DNA of 64,000 nt from Seriola aureovittata (taxonomy: Eukaryota; Chordata; Actinopteri; Carangiformes; Carangidae), in contig NC_079368.1 of NCBI RefSeq assembly GCF_021018895.1, forward strand, positions 9,050,001 through 9,114,000. Direction: 5' to 3'. The translations under genes were made by a program, and so were the position numbers. A model generated the notes under the pieces. The model ran no database searches, had not been told where the DNA came from, and saw only the letters and a list, made by a program, of their open reading frames with translations. Shown one piece after another: positions 38,001 to 49,649 of this stretch. Every line of letters begins with the position of its first letter. Position 1 is the first letter of the stretch.

Positions 38001-38571
38001 GATCTAATTAATAACCCATCTCTTTTTTTTTGTTTTGCTTTTTAGATGCGCCCCTCTGTGATCACTTGTGTGTCCTCAGTAAGAAACCCCACCTGCAGAT
38101 CTGAGGTCCACAGAAGCCACTCATCAGGTCAGTCATATTCTTGAGTGAGCTCATCCGCCAGACGGTCACTCCCTAAAATTTCACATATGCATCATAATTT
38201 GGATATCCGCTCACTTTTACTGACTCACTGAGGTGTGTGTTTGACGCCTTTCAATCGTCCTTTCTTTCCCAGTGGTTTCCAAATGCAACTACGACCATGT
38301 GGTTGAAGAGCACTTCCAGAGGAGCCTTGGGGTGAACTACCAGAAAGCTCACTCCCAGCAGCTCTCCATCAGCGTGTCCGTCGATGACCACTTTGCCAAG
38401 GCTTTGGGAGACAAGTGGCTGCAGATTAAATCCAAGTCTTCCTCCTGTTCCTCCACACCTCCCAGCAGTCCAAGCGTCACTCACTCTCCCACCCACAGCC
38501 ACAGCCCAAATCAGTCCCACAAAGAGTCCACCAGCTCATCGCCGACTTGCAGCCGCTGGTCCGTCAATTAA
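35088..38571 (+). CDS. vgll4l: Vestigial-like 4 family transcription cofactor
   Basis: Exons: 35088-35154, 36928-37051, 37183-37432, 38046-38127, 38273-38571. They total 822 nt, encoding 273 residues. All junctions are GT-AG and all phases close. VGLL4 proteins bind TEAD factors and compete with YAP, which restrains Hippo-pathway target genes in the nucleus. Two Tondu (TDU) motifs show the family: VEEHFQRSL (185-193) and VDDHFAKAL (211-219), followed by GDKWLQIK as in VGLL4. Other family marks are the basic VKRKRSHDRG stretch, the DEPLALIKK block and RPSVITC. The short first exon (NFHYITRMSSGFKVYILEG) resembles the alternative first exon of mammalian VGLL4. The tail is Ser/Pro/His-rich. It could be vgll4a, vgll4b or the divergent vgll4l; the short, divergent middle region favours vgll4l. 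The family is certain, the paralogue name less so. Confidence 0.88.
35155..36927 (+). other. vgll4l intron 1
   Basis: A 1.77 kb intron. It contains a long G run with one C interruption at 35898-35913 and a C-rich block near 35.74-35.77 kb. No coding exon is recognisable inside. Confidence 0.75.
37433..38045 (+). other. vgll4l intron 3
   Basis: This 613 bp intron ends in a long T-rich tract before the AG at 38044-38045. No other feature is seen. Confidence 0.8.
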
Positions 38572-39049
38572 AGCGTAAATGACCTCTGATACGAGAGGAA
38601 ACCGGACGTTTGACATTTCACTGCGTGCAGCTCTGCTTGCTGAGCGATGCAAATGCCAGTGCTAGTGTTGAGAGGGCAAGCTAACAGATGCAGGAGAGCT
38701 GTCACTTTGGACCTCTGCGTGTCCGAACTCAAGACACATTGATGCAGACAAATGTAGCATGAATCCTTGTTTTGTTACATTTTTGTCCTCTGCTTGTCGA
38801 TAGCCTCTGCATTCCTGAGATACTGTAGATGGTGATGTGGGATGATTGAAAAATCAGCCAAGTAATCCTTTACATTTCTTTGATTTTGTGTCATTCTTTC
38901 AATGCAGCCTGAGTGCCACAATTTCACTGTATTATATTTATATTCTGATACACCTGGGGTCCTTATAGTCTAAATGACTAGCCTATCTGCTGTGTAACAT
39001 TATGCTTATGAGCTGTACACAAAACAACTTTTGAAAAGACTTTCAAAAA

Positions 39050-39055
39050 AATAAA
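39050..39055 (+). terminator. vgll4l: Candidate vgll4l polyadenylation signal
   Basis: An AATAAA hexamer about 480 nt after the stop codon, followed by a T/GT-rich stretch. This gives a plausible compact 3'UTR. Confidence 0.55.
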
Positions 39056-39079
39056 AAATCTCAAAGATCCTTTAATAAT

Positions 39080-42000
39080 TTTTTGTTTGTGTCATTTGTA
39101 AAAGCATATTAAAGTGTCATCTGAGAAGTCTGTCAAAAAAAAACATTGGATAACAAGTGAAAACTCTTATTTTTGTTCATTTATTCAGAAAATGAAACTG
39201 AGGATGTCACAAAATGAATAAAACTCCCTTTAAACTTCAAGGTCGCAGCCTCACGTACACCTTGTAAAAACTGGACAGGGTGGTGCACCAGACAACCTGA
39301 TTTCAGTAGTGAGTCAGTATGTGTCTGCAACACGTCTGGCGCACACACAGCATTTTACACAGAACTGTTACCACACACTGAGTGGAAATGAAATGCACTA
39401 TATGAGCAATACATTTGGGACTTTTTCCTGTAAGTTTGAGGGAATGTGAGGGTGCATGTTCCAGCAGGCACCAGGCCTTGTGTTCTGACATTCCTGTCTC
39501 CTGAGAAAATGACTCTGTAAGATCCTACAGATCCTGTTTGGCAAGGGATAGGAGGGAGGGAAGCGGGGAAGTAAGGGTTGGGCTAATATACGCCTGAGCA
39601 TGAGAACCCGCCGTGCGCTTCGGTTACCTATTTGCATGTCCTATCTTGTCTAACAAAAAAAAAAAAAATGATATGCAACATTAAAAAAGTTTCCAAAACT
39701 TTTGTCCTTGAAATTACAGAGTTGGTCAAGGTTTGAAGAAGTGGGGAAATAACCTGAATGTTCTGACAAGTTGAAGATCTTGGGACATCAGGGGTGAGGA
39801 TAAAGAAGAAAGAAAGGAGAAGATGAAGGGAGAATGTGAACTGAGTGTTATTTTACATTAAAAATAGTTGAGGTTAACCATTAGAAATGAACAAACTAAT
39901 GTCATTAGATGGTTTGAGTTCTGCACAAAACTTCGTAAAATCCACTGCACAATAACACAAAGTTCACATCAAACATGTCTTGCACCAAATTCATACATAC
40001 CAGAGCCAAAAAATCATCACACTGCTGATCATTACTTTCCCCTCATTAAGTTTTTAAACCGGTATTTCCACATGCAGTATATTCATTAGCCAGTGTAACC
40101 TGAACTGGGGCAGTGACGCCATCTACAGGCTCTTAGACAAACCTTAAAGGTCTGACATTGTCAATGACAAATGGTCTCATGTTGCAGGTTGAAAAGCACA
40201 AACAACTGCAAGCAGAGTTGTGTGGGTAAACTTGTAGTATGGGAGATCTGGTTTGACAGAGAGACCCTCGGAAATAAGAGAGAGAGAGAGAGAGAGAAAG
40301 GGAGAGAAAAGACTCTGCTCATCTTACCACTAGGAGGCGTCTCCATGAAAGGTTATTGCTCCTGCATATCACACTTCATTCATAAGCCTTTAATCCACTT
40401 CACACATTATTTTGACAAAGCTTTTCAGTAAGAATTTAAACATGGATTATGCTTTTCATCAAAGTGTCACGTTTATGTGTCTGACATTGCTAGAGAAAAT
40501 CACATATGATATAATTCTGTGAGGTTATATTAGTAATTATTTTGCACTAAATAAAGTTAGAGGGTGTTTATAGATACACTCTGTATTTGACACACCAACC
40601 ACAGCATTATGGAAGTTCACTGTTTACGATAAATGAAATATGTCCAGCTGTTGTGCTTTGTTGTCCATGCAGTTGTAAACGGCAGCTGCAATATACACAA
40701 CACGGCCATGAGAATGTGAAGAGGAAAACTTCTCATGCTGCAGAAAAACAAAATGCACATTGTTGCTTGAGACGACAGTGACGGATAATTACAATCCTGA
40801 ATACCTCACACACGACAGAAAACAACATTTAGGCTAACTCTATTGTACCGTGGCAGTAGTAATTAAATATGCATCACAATACAGAAGATCGGCTAAGCCT
40901 TCTGGGAAAGTTCTTGCACTTTGTCTGGTCTGTCAAAAGTTAGAGCACTGTCAACAAATCAGGCAGCATTTATGTACATAGTCAAAATTACAGCTCTAAT
41001 CTCATGAGAATATGATTGCATGGGACGACTGTGTATCTGCTGCGTATGATTCATTTTCAAAGTTCTTGTTCAACCTCGTTGTATATAAATGATAGTTATC
41101 GAGGATAATTGCTTGAGGCTGGGTGTTCACGCTCCTGAACTGGCAGCTTGATCTAACCCACAGTACCAAGAGAATATGATATGAAACTAATAAAACAGCT
41201 ATATGCTTTTTCCAAGTTTTTCTCCGTGTGAGGACATGCATCTCCATGCAGCTGCGTCTCATGTAACCTCAACAATTTGAATAAACCTTTACAAACACAG
41301 CTCACAGCGCATATCACAAGAATAAGCTTATAAGGATTTGGCAGGTTTAAATTATACATCCAATGACACATTATACTAACGAGTGTGGAAACTTTATTTA
41401 GGGATGTAAGGTATGGCAACCGTAGTGTTTAATGTAACAATGTGGTTTCTCTTCTGTTTGTTCCTGTGCTTCACTAGTTCATCTCTGGTCTTTGGACTCT
41501 CTCTCTGTATCTCTGTTCTGTATTTAGAATATTACTACTGGATATCGATATATCTGATCCTCAAAGAAAAGCATAACAGTTAATACTCGGGAACTGGAAG
41601 TCTGACAAACCTCCTCTTATATGATGTGGGTATAAGGAGTAATATCTCTACTACAGCTGAAAAAAAACAGGTACCATTTTACTATAAGACTGCCCTTATA
41701 AAGGATTTATGAATGGTTTACAACTAGTTTATCAATTATAAATCATTTATAAGCTTTTGTATCACATTAGATAAAAAGGGCAACAGCAACCTGTTGCTTG
41801 CCAAATAGTGAGCCCACATTTATCTGTACTGTTAAGCTTCATATCTCAATAGTTACTGAGCTTTCTTTGTTTTCTCCATCATCCAGCATTTGTACCTGCT
41901 GCTTAACCACATATTAAGTTAAGTTTTTAAGTTACTAGCAATTAACCACCGTCAGTATGGTCAGAAATTTTCATTTGGCAGATCAAATTATGACATATAT

Positions 42001-43660
42001 AAATTATGACATAGGTATTATTATTATTATATCAAATTATTGTATCAAATGACAAGATTCTTACTGTTTCATATTGTTTACCTTGACATGCTATCAGCAG
42101 CCGCAAAAGGGAGCGTTATTATAAAGTGTCATTAGAAAGATTAACGAGTAGCAAGCATTAACTTGATCTTGCCAAATAGTGAACCTGCATCAATGTATGA
42201 AAACTGTGCTATTACTTGTTGAAAGTGTAGCATGATCCAAGTGGTCATTTACCCAGGATACTCTGGCTGATTAAAGAAATATGCTTTGTCTGCATGGGTG
42301 TGTGTGTGTATGGGTGAGCATATAGCGCTTCCTTAATAAGCTATAGATGTATGTGACTCACCTGATATGATGTTAACTTGTGTTGTATCATAATAGTGTG
42401 GTTACAGGTATGTGTATGTGTGGGCTTGGCACATATCCACACAGAGTACAAGGCTGATTTTTTGTCCTTTTCCTTCTTACACGTCTAAACAGCTCAGATA
42501 CAGTGAAGGTTAAAGGTGTCCTGACTGTTTCCACCACCTTCACATTTCTTTTCAGTGGTGTCGTGAGTCACTTCCATTTCGACCTGTCACATGCTTCGGA
42601 GAGGTCAAAAGATTCCTCATGGGTGGCATTTGTGAGCAAGGGTTGACTCGTCAGATGTAACCGATCCAAACTACATCAAGCAACAGGCTCTAAATAAATG
42701 AGTAATGAAGAGGAACTTATCAGCAGGTTTGGAGGCAGTGTAGCATTTCAGACAATGCTCAATTCTGCTGACAGTGAAGGCGGCCTGACAATCCAGCGAA
42801 GCTTCTCGGGGAAAGTGGCTATTCATGGTGATTAACAAGGTTGATTAGTAACACGGTTTGTGACTGATACTTCACGCTCTGCTCAGCTACACTTGCTTAA
42901 CGAGCTACACACACTATAGTTGATTCCCCACAGCCTAAACTTTAGCTCAGTGTGAGAATATTGTGGCAGAAGACATTTCTCCGTGGTCGAAATTCAACAG
43001 AAAGAGACATTAAAAAAAAAACGTAATACCCTTTAAACAAGACTAAAAACTCTTGCTAGTGGACACAGCTCATATTGCACAATACACACTTGAATGCAAA
43101 GTTGAAACATGTCTTGTTCTTTTAACATTAGTGTGGTTAAAATGTTAAGTTTGTCCAGTAGATGGCACCAGAGCTAAGTCCATGTCGATACTTAAATTAC
43201 AAGTTCATTCCCAGGTCCTTTTTAACCCACACATGGCTCCTCATGCATAGAGTTTGGTCATCAGTCTAAGCTGCAAATTGTCTTTCTTATTTGTACTATA
43301 GTCAAACTATTCATAGCATCCAGGGATATGACACTGATAATATAAAAATAATAAACCCTAGTTAACATAAACACACTGAGGCCTGAAATATTTCTTATTT
43401 TTATTTTTCTTTAGGAACCAGAAGAGGATATATTTAGGCAAAAACAACAGATATCTGTGTTTCTCCATGGTGGTTGGGGAAAAACATAATTTGGGGATTT
43501 TGGGTTCATATACGGTAAAGCAACATAATCAAAGACAACTGTAATTATCCCCCCCCCACCCCCAGCCCCAGCCCCAGCCCCCTGTCAACAGAGCAGCTAA
43601 ACATTAGCTTCAGACAGCACTGGTCCCATGACCAGACTGGAAAGGCGTGTCAACTCCAAC
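39080..43660. other. Intergenic region between vgll4l and slc20a1
   Basis: No coding exon is recognised. It includes a short GA repeat (40279-40297) and a miniature element with imperfect terminal inverted repeats (41672-42131). Confidence 0.6.
41672..42131. mobile_element. Miniature element with CACTTTA-type ends
   Basis: The left end, TACCATTTTACTATAAGACTGCCCTTATAAAGG, is inversely similar to the right end, GGGAGCGTTATTATAAAGTGTCAT. Inside are two imperfect copies of CTTGCCAAATAGTGA (41799 and 42169 areas). It is noncoding and about 460 bp. Confidence 0.4.
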
Positions 43661-43668
43661 CAGCTCAA

Positions 43669-43824
43669 TATATAAACCAACCTCCAACAGGAACCTGCAA
43701 ACATTATTCAGGCTGCTGGACTCCGCTGGTCTGTGCTCGGACAGCGGCTGACAACATCCTCTCACAGAGCAGGACACAGAGCAGGACACACGCTGCACTG
43801 GACACGTTCACTTTGGGTTCACAT
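43669..43824 (+). promoter_or_regulatory. slc20a1: slc20a1 TATA-type promoter and noncoding first exon
   Basis: TATATAAA at 43669-43676 is followed about 25-30 bp later by GC-richer sequence running to a consensus donor (ACAT|GTAAGT) at 43824/43825. The next acceptor sits just before the start codon at about 45120, so this should be the 5'UTR exon. The C-rich tract at 43551-43581 lies just upstream. Confidence 0.6.
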
Positions 43825-45120
43825 GTAAGTCATTTTCTCTATTTTCTATTTCGTTCGTTTTTTTTTTTTTTGTTTTTTTTTTGTGGCTGTGTTGTCATTT
43901 CATTTGAATTATGCAAGAGCAGCTAAGGAGATTAACATACCGCTAATTTCTATACTGATGTTGAAGCAGTTCACATTGACGGTGAATAGGCCGATTATTC
44001 TCTCCGGCGCTAAAGTCCCTTTTTGAAGTATGGAGTGGATTTATTTGTGATTTTCACTATGCAAGTGGAGTTTTAGCGGATGACTGTTATTATGTAACGC
44101 TCTCTGTGCACCTGTGGCAGGTTTAGTCTAAGTGTAACTCGGATATATTGGAGAAGTCGTACAGAAAAAGGACTACGGTGACAGATTTAATTTCATAAAT
44201 GGATTTCAATTTAAGTAGGCCTACTGGCTATTAATGGTCTAAAATATTAGAAAACATCATTAAAACAACCCAGGAGATTAAATACACATGTTACTAGAAA
44301 GTCACGATTGTACTACAGCCTGTGTCCAGTATGAGTCCACATGGAATCAATAGACATTATAACAACATATTTAAATGAACAACCCCTAAACTATGACTGT
44401 ATTTACTAATGCTCATAAAATCTTCTTCCTGTTGTGAAAATTATTTCATGAATAGCTTAAACAAAGTGGAACCTACTTCACTTTAAGCTGCATTAGTGAC
44501 TTCAGACACTGAATTCCAACTCATGTGATGATTAACTCAGCTGCCTCCTGCTCAGACAGATAAAGCTACACTAATGTTGTGCTCTGGTAAATTTAAGCCA
44601 AACTTGAATGTAGCTCACACCAGTAATGACTTATAACTGATATAAAACACTTTATCATAACCACTTCTGTCTGCCATAGCGCACTAAATCATTCCTGCAG
44701 AACAGAGTGACGCATGCTGTTTGGTCTTGCCAGCTACTTTTGGGCTCCTAACATATGGAACTCAACTTACTCTTGAGGAGCAGTATAAAAGGAATATTAA
44801 CCACTAACTCATGAACTTATGTGTTTTTGCAGTGTGTATCATCAGAAGCTCACCGTCATGATGGATGTCTCTGCCATCTCTATGACCTGTCATTTTATGA
44901 TGAAACCTGCACACAAACCCTGCATACCTAGCTAGCAATAAATTTAAATTGCTTCCCATTAGCACCTTCAGAGCTGGACTAAGGGTTTTTTTTTTTTTTT
45001 TATCCTTTTTGTGGTCGAAATTTATTTATATATACTTATTACCTCATAAGTCACTGTCAAACCACAATAACTTGGTTTGGTATAACTCTAATCATTTTAA
45101 TTTAATTAAACTGCAAGTAG
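43825..45120 (+). other. slc20a1 intron 1 (5'UTR)
   Basis: A 1.3 kb intron with long T runs near 43860-43882 and 44983-45001 and no coding sequence. The acceptor is either AG at 45119-45120 or AG at 45116-45117. Confidence 0.65.
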
Positions 45121-45122
45121 TG

Positions 45123-48100
45123 ATGGATACAACTACACTAGCAACCCTGGCTTCTGCCACTACCGTGGCTGTGGCCTCCCAGTCTGACATGTCAGGCTAC
45201 CTGTGGCTGTTGGTGATTGGCTTCATCATTGCTTCATCCTGGCTTTCTCTGTGGGGGCAAACGACGTGGCCAACTCCTTTGGTACGGCAGTGGGCTCTGG
45301 GGTGGTCACCCTGCGGCAGGCCTGTATCCTGGCCACTATCTTTGAGACGGTGGGCTCAGTGCTGCTGGGGGCCAAAGTGAGCGAGACCATCCGACAGGGC
45401 ATTATTGACGTCCAGATGTACAACGGCTCTGAACATGTCCTGATGGCAGGATCAATAAGTGCGATGTTTGGTAAGCGCTCATTCGTATGTTGCATAGAAA
45501 TTCCTTTTTATTTTGCTTGAACAACGATTCAAAGATAATAATTGAGATATTTGACCAGTGTATATTCAGATTGTGAGCTCAGGCCTCACTCATGTTTTTG
45601 TACTTCAGGCTCTGCTGTGTGGCAGCTGGCTGCGTCATTCCTGAAGCTCCCCATTTCTGGAACCCACTGTATTGTTGGAGCTACAATTGGCTTCTCCATG
45701 GTAGCCAGAGGTCACCAAGGGGTCAAATGGCTGGAGTTACTGCGCATTGGTGAATATACGTTGTTTTTCTGCACTTTTGAAAACAAATATCTGTTAAAGC
45801 CGGAAATCAAGTGTAGCTAAAAGCTGATCAGTCTTTTGCTATCCAAAGTGTCGTCCTGGTTCCTGTCACCTGTGCTATCAGGCATCATGTCAGGAATCCT
45901 CTTCTACTTCGTTCGCAAATTCATTCTGAACAAGGTAGGATCTTCCCTTCAGTGAACATGGTTAAGACGTATAGTTTGAAGTCAGCATTGGTAGAGGAAG
46001 TATTCAGGTCCAGTGCCAAAGTGTAAAACGCCATTACAAGTACAAAAGGTTATGTCTTATTTGTTTAATCTGTACAAAAACTGAAGTGTAAAAGCGTGAA
46101 CAGTCTTGTCTTTGAGCTAAGCTACATTAGCTGACTGTAGCTTCCCGAACAGGCCTGAGAGTGATGTCAATCTTCTCATTTAACTCCCAAATATTTCCCA
46201 AAATGTTGAATTTTCCCTTTAAGCACAGTTTTTGAGTAAATGTGCTAAGTTAGATTCCACCAGTGGAACTCATACAGAGTTTCACTCATTTCCACAGGTT
46301 GACCCTGTACCCAACGGCCTCAGAGCTCTTCCTATCTTCTATGCTATCACTATGGGCATCAACCTCTTCTCCATCATGTTTACAGGAGCACCATGTGAGT
46401 ATCACATCCTCACACTACACCCATGGTTTTTTTTACGCTTGCTTAATGCACTGCACAGCAGCTGCTGAAATCCCTGGAGCAAGATGAGGTCTGAATAAAT
46501 GTGTCACTGAAGACACAGAGGAGAGTTGATGACAGGACAAAAGTAGGTGGCAAAAAATTAGGAGACCATTGCATAAATGTTTAAGCATGCTGGATTATTC
46601 TCAGACACTTGGGGCATTATTTCATCAACCAAAACAAATTTTTCTTAAAGTCTCTGGTATTTCTGTTTGGTGATTTATACCAAAACTTAAAAGGCTAAGA
46701 CACTAATTAAAAACAGGATTAAAGCAGGCAAACACAACAGGAATAAAATAAAACTAGCTGAATAAGAATCTGAAAAAGATACAACTATTAAATGGAAAAC
46801 TTCCATTCCTTTTTGTTTCATTTGCAGGATTGAATTTATCGAGAAGTCAACCGGCCTGGATACACAAAACCTTTTTCTTTTTCTTTTTTCTGCCTACACA
46901 CTTCAGATGTGTATGCAGTTATTAATGTCTGTGGCCATTATGGCGTAGTTGTTGATGAAAGCCACTGCTTTAATACTATCTTGGTTTTTTATTTGTGGTA
47001 AAAACCTGCCGTTGTCCACACGAGCTATCAGGTAAGTTGTAAGGGGGAAATTTGATATTGTCATAATAACCTGCATTAAGCCGTCTTATTCTAGCAGCAA
47101 CAACGCTTTAGCTATTCTGTGAAGCCCATAAAAGAAAAGTGAAATACTAGACGTGCCCTTAGAGTGTACTGTGAGTATTTTATCATTGTGCTGCAAGACC
47201 GGTCTCTTTCTTGCTATCTGATTGGATGAGGGTGTACTCTCGCTGATACTGTTGTCTGTAAAAACATATTGAGAGACGTTTTATATAATTTCCAATAAAT
47301 CACATGACCATAACTCATGAGACAGGAAGAGGCAATTTTCTTGGAATCCTGAAATGATAAGTATTAGATATTACTATACTTATAAACCTGGCTAAAGTGT
47401 ATGTATAAGTAGTAACATTTGTTGCTCACTGGTTTCAAAGGACCAGACAGAGGGAGCTATGAATAAATGAAAGGAGCAGTTCAGTGTCTGTTTCTCCTCA
47501 TTTAAGACACAATTCTTTCTCATGTCCCTGTCTTGCGTGCACAGTGCTGGGTTTTGACAGAGTGCCATGGTGGGGCACACTGTGCATCTCACTGGGCTGT
47601 GCCTTCATCACAGCTGTGGTCGTTTGGTTCCTTGTCTGCCCACGCCTCAAGAAGAAAATCAAACGTGAGTAAATCTCATACCTCTGGACTTTGAATAGAA
47701 AACCAGCTTTATGCATATTGCACAAGCTTATATGTGACACTTGATCTCAAAAGGAGAAACAGCTGCTGCTGCCCCGTGTGAAACTCCCTTAATGGAGAAG
47801 AACTCCAGCAAACCTGAAGAAGCAGAGCAGCCCTCAATACCATGTGACCCTCGACCCCAGACCCCTCCAGCAGACAGTGAGAAGGTGGCTTTCAAGCTTG
47901 GAGGTTCAGAGGAGGCTGATTTGGACAACAATGATATGGAAACCAAAGACCTGGATATCAGCAATGGTGAGAAATCAGTGTGTAATTAATCCCCTAATTA
48001 ATGTGTTACCTGACTTTGTAAATCTCAAAATGGAGATATAATCACAAGTAATTCTCAGCCATTTAATCACAATCAAAAATGTGTTTTAGGTCTGAATGGC

Positions 48101-49292
48101 ACTGTTGGCCCCATGGTGATCACTGACCCGCACAGTGGACGGTCCCACACGATCCACAAGGACTCTGGCCTTTACAAAGACCTGCTACACAAGCTGCACA
48201 TGGCCAAAGTCGGTGACTGTATTGGTGACGGTGACACAGAGGAGCGTCCCATCAGGAGGAACAACAGCTACACCTCTTACACAATGGCCATATATGGTAT
48301 CCAAGGAGATCCTAAATACAAGGACCTGGATGGTGGGCTACAGAGAAGATCAAGAGTGGACAGTTACAGCAGCTACAGCTCAGCAGTGACCAGCGGGAGC
48401 ACAGTCCAGGATGGGAGTGTGACTCAGGAAGCTGTCAGGGACCTCGCCGTGGAGGAGGATGAGCTGGAGGTCGACCAACCAGCTGTCTCCTCGCTTTTCC
48501 AGTTCCTGCAGATACTCACGGCGTGCTTTGGCTCCTTTGCTCACGGAGGGAACGACGTCAGGTAGGAAAGGGGGTCTTTTGTCTGAGGAATGTATGTGTT
48601 TGATGTTCATTCAAGAGGATTTACATAAGTTATTTTCATCATTAGCAATGCCATTGGCCCACTGGTTGCTCTCTGGCTTCTGTATGAGAGTGGCTCCGTG
48701 GTGTCCAACTCACCCACACCCATCTGGTTGCTTCTGTATGGCGGCGTTGGCATCTGCACCGGCCTCTGGGTGTGGGGCCGGAGGGTGATCCAGACCCTGG
48801 GCAAAGACCTTACCCCAATTACACCCTCCAGGTATGCCACATATTTACATCCTATAACAGCAAAACAATCTGATATACCTGATAATCAAAGCACACTAAC
48901 ATGTGTTCTTCCAATTTAGTGGTTTCAGCATCGAACTGGCTTCAGCAATCACAGTTGTCGTGGCATCGAATATTGGCCTTCCTGTCAGTACAACCCACTG
49001 CAAGGTAATCAAACTCAAGAGTGTGAACCTTCAACCCAGTAGATGAGGATACGTATGTTGTGAAAGTGCTATCTGTTCTTGAAACCACTGTCGCTGTGAT
49101 CACATCTCCTGATTAACTCATATCATGGGAACACAGGTGGGCTCTGTGGTGGCCGTGGGATGGCTGCGCTCCAGGAAATCAGTTGACTGGCATCTGTTCA
49201 GGAACATCTTCATCGCCTGGTTCGTCACAGTTCCTATCTCTGGGCTGATCAGTGCTGCCATCATGGCGCTCTTCACCTATGTTATTCTGTGA
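45123..49292 (+). CDS. slc20a1: Sodium-dependent phosphate transporter PiT-1 (with a one-base frameshift in the first coding exon)
   Basis: Coding exons: 45123-45470, 45609-45749, 45849-45934, 46298-46394, 47545-47664, 47754-47966, 48090-48561, 48646-48831, 48920-49004, 49137-49292. The product is a plasma-membrane Na+/inorganic phosphate symporter of the PiT family. It shows the paired PiT signatures: [20 protein letters not shown] near the N-terminus and [16 protein letters not shown] near residue 490. Hydrophobic segments fill both ends. A long hydrophilic intracellular loop sits between them, with conserved [20 protein letters not shown] and [12 protein letters not shown]. The exons sum to 1904 nt, one short of a multiple of three. 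Near 45231-45233 one base is missing, so the frame of MDTTTLA...LVIGFIIA does not join the frame of [14 protein letters not shown]. Allowing for that base, the family length is about 634 residues (human 679). All other exons are intact with GT-AG junctions. Fish have a and b copies; I cannot say which this is. Confidence 0.94.
46395..47544 (+). other. slc20a1 intron 5 of the coding region
   Basis: The largest coding-region intron of the gene (1.15 kb). It is AT-rich, and no exon or named repeat is recognised inside. Confidence 0.75.
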
Positions 49293-49621
49293 GCTTCTCG
49301 CTGTTATTTCAAGCAACAGACTGCCACCAACAGAGGTTGTTAGAATGACGGATAAAGCTGTGCAAGTGAACATGTTCCATTTGTTCTCCATTAATGATGT
49401 ATATTATATCATTCAGTGTCATTTCAAAGTCAGACCAGTGACGTCATCTCACAGCGATGTGTCCATGAATGATGTAGGATCTAATAACACTGACATCTGT
49501 CATACTGTATATCCCTATGTATATTTGTACAAAACCTATATGTATTAAAAATCATATTATTCAGTTGTGACTGAAAAAGAACAAATAACAGTTATATCTT
49601 AATGTTTGTGTATTTGGATAC

Positions 49622-49627
49622 AATAAA
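49622..49627 (+). terminator. slc20a1: Candidate slc20a1 polyadenylation signal
   Basis: AATAAA about 330 nt after the stop codon. A second hexamer occurs near 49.98 kb and could serve a longer form. Confidence 0.5.
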
Positions 49628-49649
49628 ACAAGGACCTGCTTGATTTTAA

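Noticed and set aside
45203..45520. An ATG at 45203 as the real slc20a1 start, which would avoid the frameshift
   Set aside because: It would replace the conserved first membrane segment [12 protein letters not shown] with unrelated residues. The upstream ATG frame matches the family perfectly up to the missing base.
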